64,000 nucleotides of DNA, from NCBI GenBank assembly GCA_003797895.1, contig RKQB01000002.1:794033-858032 (forward strand). Reading direction: 5' to 3'. The notes beneath the pieces are model-generated. The model had not been told where the DNA came from. It ran no database searches and was given only the letters and a program-made list of their open reading frames with translations. This document shows, in pieces, positions 35,600 to 43,935 of the stretch (positions within the stretch are counted from its first letter, which is position 1; each line of letters opens with the position of its first letter). The translations under genes were made by a program, and so were the position numbers. The stretch comes from Cyclobacteriaceae bacterium YHN15 (GTDB lineage: Bacteria > Bacteroidota > Bacteroidia > Cytophagales > Cyclobacteriaceae).

Positions 35600-36174
35600 G
35601 CGGAGGTTTCAGTCACACGGATATCACCCAACATCACATCCCAGAACTCAATCGTTCTACCCGCAATTTGGGTTTGTTTTTTCTCAACGTAGATCGTGAT
35701 GTCTTTTTTGGTGGTATCTCTGTAGTTCAGACCGCTTTCCAAAGAAGTACCCTCGAATCTCTGATAGACAGTCACCACTCCTACATACCTTCCATCAGGC
35801 TGCCTTTCCAGATCGGAAATGTAATGGATGTCATACCAGGTGATGTTCACCCTGTCATAGTTAAGGGCCATCAATCTTTCGAAATACCTTCTTACTTTAT
35901 AATAAGCGATTTCTTTTCTGCTCAAAGAGGAAACACCCATCTCGGCACCAGGAGCAAATAACTCCTCAGCACGGTCCATTACCCTATTGGCTTCGGAAAA
36001 CTGGGTTTCCTTACTTCCGATAATGCTGATGTATTTACTCAAATCTTTTACTTTTTCCAAGGCAAGGGAGTCGATTGCCTGCTTTCTGGCCGGACTGATG
36101 TTGTCAGACTGTGCTACTGATACTGCTGCTGTGGCCAAAAACAACAAGAGGAATAATGGAATATATTTTTTCAT
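35596..36174 (-). CDS. Exported protein of unknown function in the LRR operon
   Basis: A 192-aa protein with signal peptide MKKYIPLFLLLFLATAAVSVAQ. The segment V-N-I-T-W-Y-D-I-H-Y-I-S-D-L-E-R-Q-P-D-G-R-Y-V-G-V-V-T-V-Y-Q-R-F-E-G (about residues 109-142) gives paired beta strands reminiscent of an NTF2-like cone, but this is only impressionistic. Second gene of the four-gene operon (21 bp after the lipoprotein, 4-bp overlap with the next). Confidence 0.6.
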   Translation of the reverse strand: MKKYIPLFLLLFLATAAVSVAQSDNISPARKQAIDSLALEKVKDLSKYISIIGSKETQFSEANRVMDRAEELFAPGAEMGVSSLSRKEIAYYKVRRYFERLMALNYDRVNITWYDIHYISDLERQPDGRYVGVVTVYQRFEGTSLESGLNYRDTTKKDITIYVEKKQTQIAGRTIEFWDVMLGDIRVTETSA

Positions 36175-36195
36175 GATTAAACTTATTTCTTAGGA

Positions 36196-36666
36196 TTATT
36201 TTTTACGACGAAGTTCCAATTCAGATACCCTACCGCTTCCATCAAGTCTGATGTCACTGATAAAATTCAGATTTTTCTTAGTATCCTTTAGGTAATTAAG
36301 ATATTTACTGATGGTGGTTGGCTCATCATAATCTTTAATCCCGTTTTCTTCATGGATAACAATCAACACCGGAGTTTCCTGATTGGAAAACATGGCCAAG
36401 GCTTCATTGATCGTTCTGTTAGCTGCATCTACATTGGAGGATTGAGAAACACTATTGAAATAATTTTCCAATTTCCCAACAGCTACTTCTTCAGCAGAAG
36501 GCTGTGGTGCTACAGGCGGAGGAGTTGGGGCAGGCTGTTCTACCGGAGCAGGCTCGGGAGCCGCTACAACTTTCTTTTTACTCTTACAGGCTCCTAAGGC
36601 TAACAGGCCAAAAAGAGCGAGGGTAAGCAATCTGCTTACGGGTGACTGGATGGTTCTTTTTTTCAT
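36196..36666 (-). CDS. Proline-rich lipoprotein, first gene of the LRR operon
   Basis: A 156-aa protein with a lipobox (L-G-A-C, Cys at residue 27) followed by basic K-S-K-K-K, then a Pro/Ala/Glu-rich linker (A-P-E-P-A-P-V-E-Q-P-A-P-T-P-P-P-V-A) that could span part of the periplasm. The C-terminal domain (about residues 60-156) contains V-L-I-V-I-H-E-E-N-G-I-K-D-Y-D-E-P-T-T-I-S-K-Y-L, similar in outline to the neighbours' small beta domain. Function unknown. The gene precedes three other envelope genes on the same strand. Confidence 0.65.
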   Translation of the reverse strand: MKKRTIQSPVSRLLTLALFGLLALGACKSKKKVVAAPEPAPVEQPAPTPPPVAPQPSAEEVAVGKLENYFNSVSQSSNVDAANRTINEALAMFSNQETPVLIVIHEENGIKDYDEPTTISKYLNYLKDTKKNLNFISDIRLDGSGRVSELELRRKK

Positions 36667-36881
36667 GTTTGGTTTAATAAATTATTGTTTCTTTCTCTAT
36701 CCTTGCACGGAATCTGCAAAAAGCATTCCATAGGATCATTTTTTTTGATCTTTTTGAACTTTTTTAAAATCATTGTGATTTTTAACCCCTGCAAATCGCG
36801 ATTTCTATTGCACAAATGTATATGAAAACTACAATACTTTAAACAACAGAATCCGTAGGAAATTAAAATTAATTTTTTGAA

Positions 36882-36917
36882 TAAAAAAGGTCATAATGTA
36901 AAACACTATGACCCTTT
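36882..36917 (-). terminator. Terminator-like hairpin after the TlpA-like gene
   Basis: A 7-bp stem (GGTCATA with TATGACC, 36889-36895 and 36907-36913), followed on the minus strand by six U. It is 18 bp after the thioredoxin-family stop. Confidence 0.65.
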
Positions 36918-36934
36918 GATACAGACGGCATGAA

Positions 36935-38053
36935 TTAATTGAATATCTCCTTTAATTTGTTCTCTAAAGAGGGGCCTCTCAGATCTTTGGCAATGATTTT
37001 ACCATCAGGATCTATCATATAAGTAGCTGGAATGGCATTGATCTGATACAAGGCTGCTGCTGCGGAATTGAAATACTGTAAATCAGAAACATGGGTCCAT
37101 GTCAGGTTATCATCAGCAATCGCTTTCACCCAGGCATCCTTGGTCCTATCCAGAGAAACACCAAATACTTCAAATCCCTGGTCTTTATATTGGTTGTACA
37201 ACCTGACTACATTGGGATTTTCTTCTCTACACGGTCTGCACCAGGCTGCCCAAAAATCTATCAAAACATATTTCCCCCTCAAACCGGAAAGGCTGACCAA
37301 TTCCCCATCAGGGTTTGGAAGCGTTATCTCAGGAGCCACCTGTCCAACCGAAAGCGCCCTCAGGTCATCCAATTGGGCCATTAAATTTTGGACAGTCTTA
37401 AATCCGGGATATTTATCGTTCATTTTTGTAATGAGCTCATCCAAAAACTGGAAATCTTTTTTAGGATTGATCATGGGAAGACCGGCCAATGCCGCAAAAC
37501 TCCCTTCCATCGATCCCAGTAAGGCCTTAACCTTTTCGGCATGCTCCGATTCCAAATTCATGGCCTGCATTTGGATATTTTTGATTTCTTCCTGGTTTCT
37601 GGCACTCATCGCCTCAAAATACGCGGAATTCAACGTATTGATCTGCTCCTGGTATTGCCCCATCAACCTGTCGATCTGCTGCATGTAATCCGAATCGGTA
37701 GAACCTTTTACCTCAAGACTCTCTTCATTGGAAAAGTCATAATTGACCTCCACGTCCTGATCATAAAGGGCCAATCTGACTTCTTTTTTATCCATCAGAT
37801 TCAGAACATAAAAGCCCGGCCCTTCCAAGGTCAAGGTGTATTCAAATTTTCCCCCGCTTCCCAAATCCAACGCTGTAATGGTTTTGGCCTGCTCATCCTC
37901 AATGGAGGATACCACTATCTTTCCATCAGGAGCATTTGTCAACTTTCCCGAAATCTTCACCTTTCCGTCAAACTCCCTTTTGCCTCCCTGCTCACAGGAA
38001 AAAAACGAAATTAAGAGAATCAGGAAAAGAAAGTTTTTTACAATCTTCATCAT
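36935..38053 (-). CDS. TlpA-like thiol-disulfide oxidoreductase with DUF4369 N-terminus
   Basis: A 372-aa lipoprotein (lipobox S-F-F-S-C, Cys at residue 20). Residues about 30-110 form the beta-rich DUF4369 domain common in Bacteroidota (K-I-S-G-K-L-T-N-A-P-D-G-K-I-V-V). A helical region (about 120-220) rich in Glu/Gln follows, then the thioredoxin fold from about 240, with the redox pair in W-C-R-P-C (about 273-277) and cis-Pro in A-I-P-A-T-Y (about 340). It probably reduces or reshuffles disulfides of periplasmic proteins. The next gene, gatB, ends 1 bp from its start, so they may be in one transcript. Confidence 0.9.
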   Translation of the reverse strand: MMKIVKNFLFLILLISFFSCEQGGKREFDGKVKISGKLTNAPDGKIVVSSIEDEQAKTITALDLGSGGKFEYTLTLEGPGFYVLNLMDKKEVRLALYDQDVEVNYDFSNEESLEVKGSTDSDYMQQIDRLMGQYQEQINTLNSAYFEAMSARNQEEIKNIQMQAMNLESEHAEKVKALLGSMEGSFAALAGLPMINPKKDFQFLDELITKMNDKYPGFKTVQNLMAQLDDLRALSVGQVAPEITLPNPDGELVSLSGLRGKYVLIDFWAAWCRPCREENPNVVRLYNQYKDQGFEVFGVSLDRTKDAWVKAIADDNLTWTHVSDLQYFNSAAAALYQINAIPATYMIDPDGKIIAKDLRGPSLENKLKEIFN

Positions 38054-38054
38054 A

Positions 38055-39515
38055 TCAGTTTTCTAATAAATCTGTTAATAGTTTTGTGGCTACTTTTGGA
38101 TCTGCTTTACCCAGGGACTTTTTCATTACCTGCCCCATAAACATCCCCATCAGGCCTTTTTTGCCGGACCTGTACTCCGCTACTTTTCCTGGGTTTTCAG
38201 CCAAAACACTTTCTACCAAGGGGAGAATACTTCCTTCATCACTTTGCTGTATCAAATTCAATGATTGGGCAATTTCCAATGGAGAGCTATCCTTGCTTTC
38301 CAACATGACAGGATAGACATTTTGTGAAGCAACTGAAAAACTGACTTTCCCCTCATCTACCAATGCGATAAGGTCTGCCAACCTTTTGGGAGGGATAGGA
38401 AAATCAGAAATATGTAACGTGAGTTCATTCAAGTAAGATTTCACAGGACCCATCACCCAGTTGGAAGCCGCCTTGTAATTGCGCGTCAAACTGCATAATT
38501 CCTCAAAATAAAGTGCAATTTCCTTGGAGTCTGTTAAAACCCCGGCATCATATTCAGGTAAGCCAAACTCATGCACAAATCTTTGGTGCAATTCTCTGGG
38601 CAGTGATGGCATGGATGCTTTTATACTCTCCAGCCACTCCTCAGATATAATGACCGGACTAAGGTCTGGCTCAGGAAAATATCTATAGTCATTCAGATCC
38701 TCTTTGGTCCTCATGCTGGAAGTGGTACCGGTGGTAGCATCAAAGGTTCTTGTCTCTGATATGATTTCCACTCCTTTTTCAATAAGCTCAATTTGCCTTT
38801 CAAATTCATGTTCTATCGCCCGGGCCACATTACGGAAAGAATTCATATTCTTCACCTCTACCTTCTTGCCATATTCTGCTGCCCCCCTAATTCGAACAGA
38901 GATATTGGCATCACAACGAAGTGAACCCTCCTCCATGTTTCCATCACATATATCAAGGTACCGTACCAGTTTCTTTATTTCGACCAAATAAGCATAGGCC
39001 TCCTCAGAGGCACGCATATCGGGTTCCGAAACAATTTCAATCAAAGGAACCCCTGCCCTATTGAAATCTACCAAAGTGTCCACTTCACCGGCCAAATGCA
39101 TGGATTTGCCCGCATCCTCTTCCATGTGGATCCTGGTAAGGGCAATGGACCTTTTCGTTCCATCAGACAAAGCTATGGGCACCTCCCCACCAACACATAT
39201 AGGCCCTTTATCCTGGGTCAACTGGTATCCTTTGGGAAGATCCGGATAGAAATAATTCTTCCTGGCAAAAATATTCCTTCTTGTAATTTGGGAATTACAG
39301 GCCAATCCCATTTTCATCGCAAATTCAACAGCCTTGCGGTTGACTTTCGGTAATGTTCCCGGATGACCAAGGGTAATCACAGATAGCTGGGTATTGGGAA
39401 GGTTGCCGTATTCCGTGGAATCGGCAGTATACATTTTACTCTGGGTAAGTAACTGTGCGTGGACCTCCAACCCAACCACCAATTCATATTTATCTTTAAT
39501 TTCAGCTGAAAGCAT
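38055..39515 (-). CDS. gatB: Aspartyl/glutamyl-tRNA(Asn/Gln) amidotransferase subunit B
   Basis: A 486-aa subunit of the GatCAB complex that converts misacylated Glu-tRNA(Gln) and Asp-tRNA(Asn). Motifs are V-V-G-L-E-V-H-A-Q-L (about residues 13-22), L-G-H-P-G-T-L-P-K-V-N (about 49-59), Y-F-Y-P-D-L-P-K-G-Y-Q-L-T-Q (about 91-104), D-F-N-R-A-G-V-P-L-I-E-I-V (about 147-159), and a C-terminal YqeY-type tail domain ending in a K-K-S-L-G-K-A-D-P pattern. gatA and gatC are not in the window, so the complex is encoded at separate sites. Confidence 0.97.
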   Translation of the reverse strand: MLSAEIKDKYELVVGLEVHAQLLTQSKMYTADSTEYGNLPNTQLSVITLGHPGTLPKVNRKAVEFAMKMGLACNSQITRRNIFARKNYFYPDLPKGYQLTQDKGPICVGGEVPIALSDGTKRSIALTRIHMEEDAGKSMHLAGEVDTLVDFNRAGVPLIEIVSEPDMRASEEAYAYLVEIKKLVRYLDICDGNMEEGSLRCDANISVRIRGAAEYGKKVEVKNMNSFRNVARAIEHEFERQIELIEKGVEIISETRTFDATTGTTSSMRTKEDLNDYRYFPEPDLSPVIISEEWLESIKASMPSLPRELHQRFVHEFGLPEYDAGVLTDSKEIALYFEELCSLTRNYKAASNWVMGPVKSYLNELTLHISDFPIPPKRLADLIALVDEGKVSFSVASQNVYPVMLESKDSSPLEIAQSLNLIQQSDEGSILPLVESVLAENPGKVAEYRSGKKGLMGMFMGQVMKKSLGKADPKVATKLLTDLLEN

Positions 39516-39599
39516 GTATACTTAATCTATTATTTCTAACAATTGCTTCAAAAATGGATTACAAATCAAGCAAAACCAAATTTGAAGCCTTTTATTCTC

Positions 39600-42230
39600 T
39601 TATTGGTCACCAAAAAGAAGCTTTGCCTTTTCAATAACTTTGGGCAACCCTTCCCTATTTTTGCCACCCGCAGTAGCGAAGAAAGGCTGTCCTCCTCCCC
39701 CGCCCTGTATTTCTTTGGCCAATTCTCTGACCATATTTCCGGCATTGAACCCTTTTGAACTGACCAGACCCTCATCAATGATGACAGCTATTTGAGGCTG
39801 CCCATCAATAGATGCTGCCAATACTGCCACCAAATGGTCCACTTCGTTCCTCAGCTCAAATGCAAGTTTTTTCAAAGCGTCTGCACTGGGCAGTTCGATC
39901 TGTGAAATGATCAAATTCACACCATTTCTGTTTTCTGCCATTTTGATCAGTTCATGCTTCAACTCTCCTGCTTTTTGAAGATATAGAGCTTCAATTTCTT
40001 TTTTCAGTTCATTCCTCTCTTGTATCAGGGACGCGATGGATCTCTTTAGGTCTTTTGGATTTTTCAGCAAATCCTGAATTTCCTTTAACATCATCATCTG
40101 ATCATTGACATACTTTTCTGCCTCAGATGCGGTAATGGCCTCAATCCTTCTGACCCCGGCCGAAATAGACCCTTCTGAAACGATTTTAAACAAACCGATC
40201 ACTCCGGTAGCAGATACGTGTGTGCCTCCACAAAGTTCTATAGAGAAATTTTTATCAAACGTGATCACCCTCACAAAATCTCCGTATTTCTCACCAAACA
40301 GAGCGGTTGCCCCTTGTTTTTTAGCCTCTTCAATCGGCACATTCCTACTTTCCCCTAGGACTATATTCTCTCGGATTTTGGTATTGACAATTTGTTCTAC
40401 TTTGGCAATCTCCTCTTCTGTCATTTTCGCGAAATGAGAAAAATCAAACCTTAAAATTTCCTCATTTACCAAAGAACCCTTCTGCTGCACATGATTCCCC
40501 AAAACCTCTTTTAGGGCTGCATGCAACAGATGTGTGGCAGAATGGTTGTTCATGGTCATTTTTCTCTTATCTCCATCCACCTGCGCATCAAAGTGCGCTG
40601 TGGGATCAGAAGGAAGTCTATCTACAAAATGAACAATCAGGTCATTTTCCTTTTTGGTATCCAATACCTTAATACCTTCACTTGGCGTGGACAACCAACC
40701 TTGATCTCCAACTTGTCCCCCACTTTCTGCATAGAATGGTGTCCTGTCCAGGACCAATTGGAATCTGTCCCCTTTTTTATCCTTGATTTGCCTGTATTTT
40801 ATGATCTTGCTCTGACTCTGAAGGTAATCATAGCCTACAAATTCTACTCCTTCATCTTCATGTACCATTACCCAATCCCCCGTTTCCTGTTCGGCAGCGG
40901 CCCTGGATCTGTTTTTCTGAATTTCCATCTCCTTGGCAAAACCCTTCTCATCCACAGACAATCCATTTTCTCTGGCAATCAATGAGGTCAGATCCAAAGG
41001 AAATCCATAAGTATCATATAATTCAAAGGCAATCTTTCCCTCAATCACTTTTCTACCTGATTCTGCCAACTCATCCTTGATCTGGTCCAGTTTTTTGAGA
41101 CCATTATCCAGGGTTCTTAAGAATGAAGCCTCCTCTTCCATAATTACCTTGGCAATAAAATCCTGCTGGGCTGAGACCTCTGGAAATACATCTCCAAAGT
41201 TTTCAGCCAATAGGGGCAAAAGTTCAAATAAGAATGGCTTATGGAATCCAAGGAAGGTATAACCATACCGGACCGCCCTCCTCAAAATCCTCCGGATCAC
41301 GTATCCTGCCTTGTTATTGGAAGGCAATTGCCCGTCGGCAATAGTAAATGAAATGGCGCGGATATGATCTACAATCACCCGCATGGCGATGTCAGTCTTT
41401 TCATCTACCCCATATTTTTTACCCGATTTTTCTTCTATTGCCTGTATAAATGGGGTAAAAACATCCGTATCATAATTAGAGGATTTATTTTGAATTGCCC
41501 TGACCAGTCTTTCGAAACCCATTCCCGTATCTACATGTTTGGCAGGCAATTCCTTCAGGCTGCCGTCCGACAACCGGTTGAACTGCATGAAAACAAGATT
41601 CCATATCTCTATCACCTGTGGATGGTCATTATTCACCAAATCAAAGCCATCCAACTGCTCCCTTTCAGCGTCCGGTCTCAGGTCGATATGGATTTCAGAA
41701 CAGGGACCACATGGTCCGGTATCTCCCATTTCCCAGAAATTGTCTTTCTTACTTCCAAATAGTATCCTGTTCTCCGGCACTATTTTACTCCAGAATTCGA
41801 AAGCCTCAAAATCCTTTTCCAATTTATCATCAGCATCCCCTCCAAACACCGACACATATAACCTTTCCTTGGGGAGCTTGTAGACCTCAGTGAGTAATTC
41901 CCATGCCCATTCAATGGCCTCCTTCTTGAAATAATCCCCAAAAGACCAATTGCCCAGCATTTCAAACATGGTATGGTGATAGGTGTCCACGCCAACCTCC
42001 TCAAGGTCATTGTGCTTTCCCGATACCCTCAGGCATTTTTGGCTGTTCGCTACCCTGCTTGCTTTGGGTATTTCATTCCCCAGAAAAAAATCTTTAAACT
42101 GGTTCATCCCGGCATTTGTAAACATCAACGTAGGGTCATTTTTGACTACAATTGGTGATGAGGGCACAAAATGATGCTGTTTTGACTTAAAAAACTCAAT
42201 AAAAGTACTTCTTATTTTTCTTGCTTCCAT
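39600..42230 (-). CDS. alaS: Alanine--tRNA ligase
   Basis: An 876-aa class II synthetase. ATG 42230 is chosen since it gives M-E-A-R-K-I-R-S-T-F-I-E-F-F; the open frame runs 18 codons further up but adds a leader without homology. The aminoacylation core is at about 1-260 (N-D-P-T-L-M-F-T-N-A-G-M-N-Q-F), and tRNA recognition and editing follow. Zinc/editing motifs are H-S-A-T-H-L-L-H-A-A-L (about 565) and C-G-G-T-H (about 670), and a Gly-rich Q-G-G-G-G-G-Q stretch lies near the C-terminus. Full length, no oddities. Confidence 0.97.
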   Translation of the reverse strand: MEARKIRSTFIEFFKSKQHHFVPSSPIVVKNDPTLMFTNAGMNQFKDFFLGNEIPKASRVANSQKCLRVSGKHNDLEEVGVDTYHHTMFEMLGNWSFGDYFKKEAIEWAWELLTEVYKLPKERLYVSVFGGDADDKLEKDFEAFEFWSKIVPENRILFGSKKDNFWEMGDTGPCGPCSEIHIDLRPDAEREQLDGFDLVNNDHPQVIEIWNLVFMQFNRLSDGSLKELPAKHVDTGMGFERLVRAIQNKSSNYDTDVFTPFIQAIEEKSGKKYGVDEKTDIAMRVIVDHIRAISFTIADGQLPSNNKAGYVIRRILRRAVRYGYTFLGFHKPFLFELLPLLAENFGDVFPEVSAQQDFIAKVIMEEEASFLRTLDNGLKKLDQIKDELAESGRKVIEGKIAFELYDTYGFPLDLTSLIARENGLSVDEKGFAKEMEIQKNRSRAAAEQETGDWVMVHEDEGVEFVGYDYLQSQSKIIKYRQIKDKKGDRFQLVLDRTPFYAESGGQVGDQGWLSTPSEGIKVLDTKKENDLIVHFVDRLPSDPTAHFDAQVDGDKRKMTMNNHSATHLLHAALKEVLGNHVQQKGSLVNEEILRFDFSHFAKMTEEEIAKVEQIVNTKIRENIVLGESRNVPIEEAKKQGATALFGEKYGDFVRVITFDKNFSIELCGGTHVSATGVIGLFKIVSEGSISAGVRRIEAITASEAEKYVNDQMMMLKEIQDLLKNPKDLKRSIASLIQERNELKKEIEALYLQKAGELKHELIKMAENRNGVNLIISQIELPSADALKKLAFELRNEVDHLVAVLAASIDGQPQIAVIIDEGLVSSKGFNAGNMVRELAKEIQGGGGGQPFFATAGGKNREGLPKVIEKAKLLFGDQ

Positions 42231-42253
42231 GTAAGCTTTTGAGTATGTTCGGA

Positions 42254-42279
42254 TTGTAATAAATAATTTTATATCTTTG
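42254..42279 (+). promoter_or_regulatory. Candidate promoter of the M23 peptidase
   Basis: TATCTTTG (42272-42279) matches the TAnnTTTG -7 element. A TTG lies 15 bp upstream (42254-42256), shorter than the usual 17-21 bp. The start codon is 70 bp downstream. Tentative. Confidence 0.35.
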
Positions 42280-42349
42280 CGCACCTGGAATTAATTACCC
42301 CAAGTCCATCAGGGCTACAAAATTAGAAGTTTTACCCTTCATAATTGTA

Positions 42350-43327
42350 ATGAGTAGAATAAAATATTACTACGATCCCAAAACCTGCAAGTATGAAAGA
42401 TACACCAGAAGCAAGTGGGATGTCGTTTTAAATTCTTTAGGCTTCCTTTCTTTATCATCCATTTTGGCCATCATTTTCATCATTGTTTTCAATATGTATT
42501 TTGATAGTCCGAAGGAGCTTATGCTCAAAAAAGAGAATAAGGAACTCAAACTTTACTATGGATTCCTTGAAGAAGAAGTGGGAAAAATGAACCAAATGCT
42601 TGCCGATCTGCAGCAAAGGGATGACAACCTTTACCGGATAATCTTCGAAACCGAACCTATTGCTCCTGAAATCAGACAGGCAGGAATCGGCGGTTCTGAC
42701 AGATACAGGGAAATCAGAGAAAAAGGTTTGAATCAGGAAAAATTGGTCATTTCGCTTCATAGCAAAATAGATGCTCTGAAAAGACAATTGTATGTGCAAT
42801 CGGTCAGTTATGATGAGGTAACCGAAATGGCCTTGATGAAAGAAGAGTATTGGGCTTCCATCCCTGCCATTCAGCCTGTTTTAAATGAGAATCTGAACCT
42901 GCTTGCATCAGGTTACGGCATGCGCCTTCACCCTATCCTAAAGGTAAGAAAAATGCACACAGGTGTGGATTTCACAGCCCCTAAAGGAACTCCTATATAT
43001 GCTACCGGAGACGGAGTGGTGATTACTGTGACCACTGTTTTTGGAGGTTATGGAAAATATGTGGAAATAGACCATGGCTTCGGTTTCGTGACACGCTATG
43101 CCCATATGAATGATTTCAAAGTAAGGAAAGGTCAAAAAGTAAAAAGGGGAGATCATATCGGTTCTGTTGGAAATACTGGATCTTCCACAGCTCCGCACAT
43201 TCATTATGAGGTTTTGAAAGACGGTAAACAGGTGAACCCTGTCAACTATTTCTTCAAAGACCTTACTCCTGAAGAATACGATAAAATTCTGGAATTGGCT
43301 TCCAAAGAAAATCAGTCTCTTTCTTAA
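42350..43327 (+). CDS. Membrane-anchored M23 (LytM) metallopeptidase
   Basis: A 325-aa protein. One transmembrane helix (about residues 28-50) follows a basic head, then a coiled-coil-like segment (about 55-150) and the LytM domain. Zinc ligands are H203 and D207 in H-T-G-V-D, and H285 in A-P-H-I-H-Y-E; H252 in Y-A-H-M-N and H283 complete the site. Such proteins cut or bind peptidoglycan cross-bridges and some lack activity; here all ligands are present. Starts 119 bp from the alaS start in divergent orientation. A bare short C-terminal tail follows. Confidence 0.92.
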   Translation: MSRIKYYYDPKTCKYERYTRSKWDVVLNSLGFLSLSSILAIIFIIVFNMYFDSPKELMLKKENKELKLYYGFLEEEVGKMNQMLADLQQRDDNLYRIIFETEPIAPEIRQAGIGGSDRYREIREKGLNQEKLVISLHSKIDALKRQLYVQSVSYDEVTEMALMKEEYWASIPAIQPVLNENLNLLASGYGMRLHPILKVRKMHTGVDFTAPKGTPIYATGDGVVITVTTVFGGYGKYVEIDHGFGFVTRYAHMNDFKVRKGQKVKRGDHIGSVGNTGSSTAPHIHYEVLKDGKQVNPVNYFFKDLTPEEYDKILELASKENQSLS

Positions 43328-43385
43328 GGCGGATTTTGGATTTTGGAGTTTGGATTTTGTTAATTTGTAATTAATCATTGATAAT

Positions 43386-43457
43386 TAATTATTTCCCACA
43401 AAGCCTCTAAGCTCCACTAAGAATCATTCCCCCTTTGGAATTTGACTTTTGGAGTTT
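43386..43457. repeat. About 70-bp direct repeat, first copy
   Basis: This segment (AATTATTTCC, AGCCTCTAAGCTCCAC, TAAGAATCATTCCCCC, TTTGGAATTTGA, GGAGTTTGGA) recurs almost unchanged at 43722-43793. The two copies flank the palindromic element at 43511-43717. Confidence 0.85.
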
Positions 43458-43537
43458 GGAGTTTGTTAATTTGTAATTGATCATTGATAATTTATTATTT
43501 CTGACTATTCGGAATCTTACACGTATTAAATATTTGG

Positions 43538-43663
43538 CCTCGGCAAGCTCGGCCACCGGGTTTTGACTGTAGAGAAGGGGGAGAGCAGAAAAGCGGCTTT
43601 GCCGCTTTTCTGCTCTCCCCCTTCTTTTCCAAGACTAAATCCCGTTCCCCGAGCTTGCCGAGG
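43538..43663. repeat. Nested inverted repeat with a 25-bp perfect palindromic stem
   Basis: The core is a perfect 25-bp inverted repeat (43573-43597 with 43601-43625) separated by a 3-nt TTT loop, GC-rich in the middle. A second 15-bp inverted repeat surrounds it (CCTCGGCAAGCTCGG at 43538-43552, CCGAGCTTGCCGAGG at 43649-43663). Outside these, TACACGTA (43518-43525) and TACGTGTA (43690-43697) form a weaker outer pair. It contains no ORF. It looks like a MITE-like or cruciform element. Confidence 0.9.
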
Positions 43664-43680
43664 GGATTTTAAACCAAATT

Positions 43681-43717
43681 AAATTTTCCTACGTGTAGAA
43701 TTAAGGATACTCAGATT
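43681..43717. repeat. 37-bp repeat with ACGTGT, first copy
   Basis: The segment starting AAATTTTCCTACGTGTAG and ending ACTCAGATT recurs at 53115-53151, about 9.4 kb away, with the same sequence by eye. It forms the right edge of the palindromic element here. Confidence 0.85.
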
Positions 43718-43721
43718 AATT

Positions 43722-43793
43722 ATTTCCTTCAAAGCCTCTAAGCTCCACTAAGAATCATTCCCCCTTTGGAATTTGAATTTTGGAGTTTGGAAT
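43722..43793. repeat. About 70-bp direct repeat, second copy
   Basis: Near-identical to 43386-43457 and in the same orientation. Together they bracket the palindromic element, consistent with duplication by a recombination event or an insertion. Confidence 0.85.
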
Positions 43794-43795
43794 TT

Positions 43796-43935
43796 CCACT
43801 CTCCACTCATCACTCTCCACTCTCCACTCATCACTCTCCACTCTCCACTCATCACTCTTCACTCTCCATTCTTCACTCATCACTCTCCACTCTTCACTCT
43901 CCACTCATCACTCTCCACTCATCACTCATCACTCA
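43796..43935. repeat. Polypyrimidine minisatellite (CACTCTCCACTCAT)
   Basis: About 140 bp of near-perfect 6-13 bp units: CACTCTCCA, CTCATCACTCTCCA, CACTCTTCA and variants, all C/T/A on the plus strand (no G in most units). It runs up to the stop codon of tamL (43933-43935). Similar short runs occur at 56575-56690, 62502 and 63890. Confidence 0.85.
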
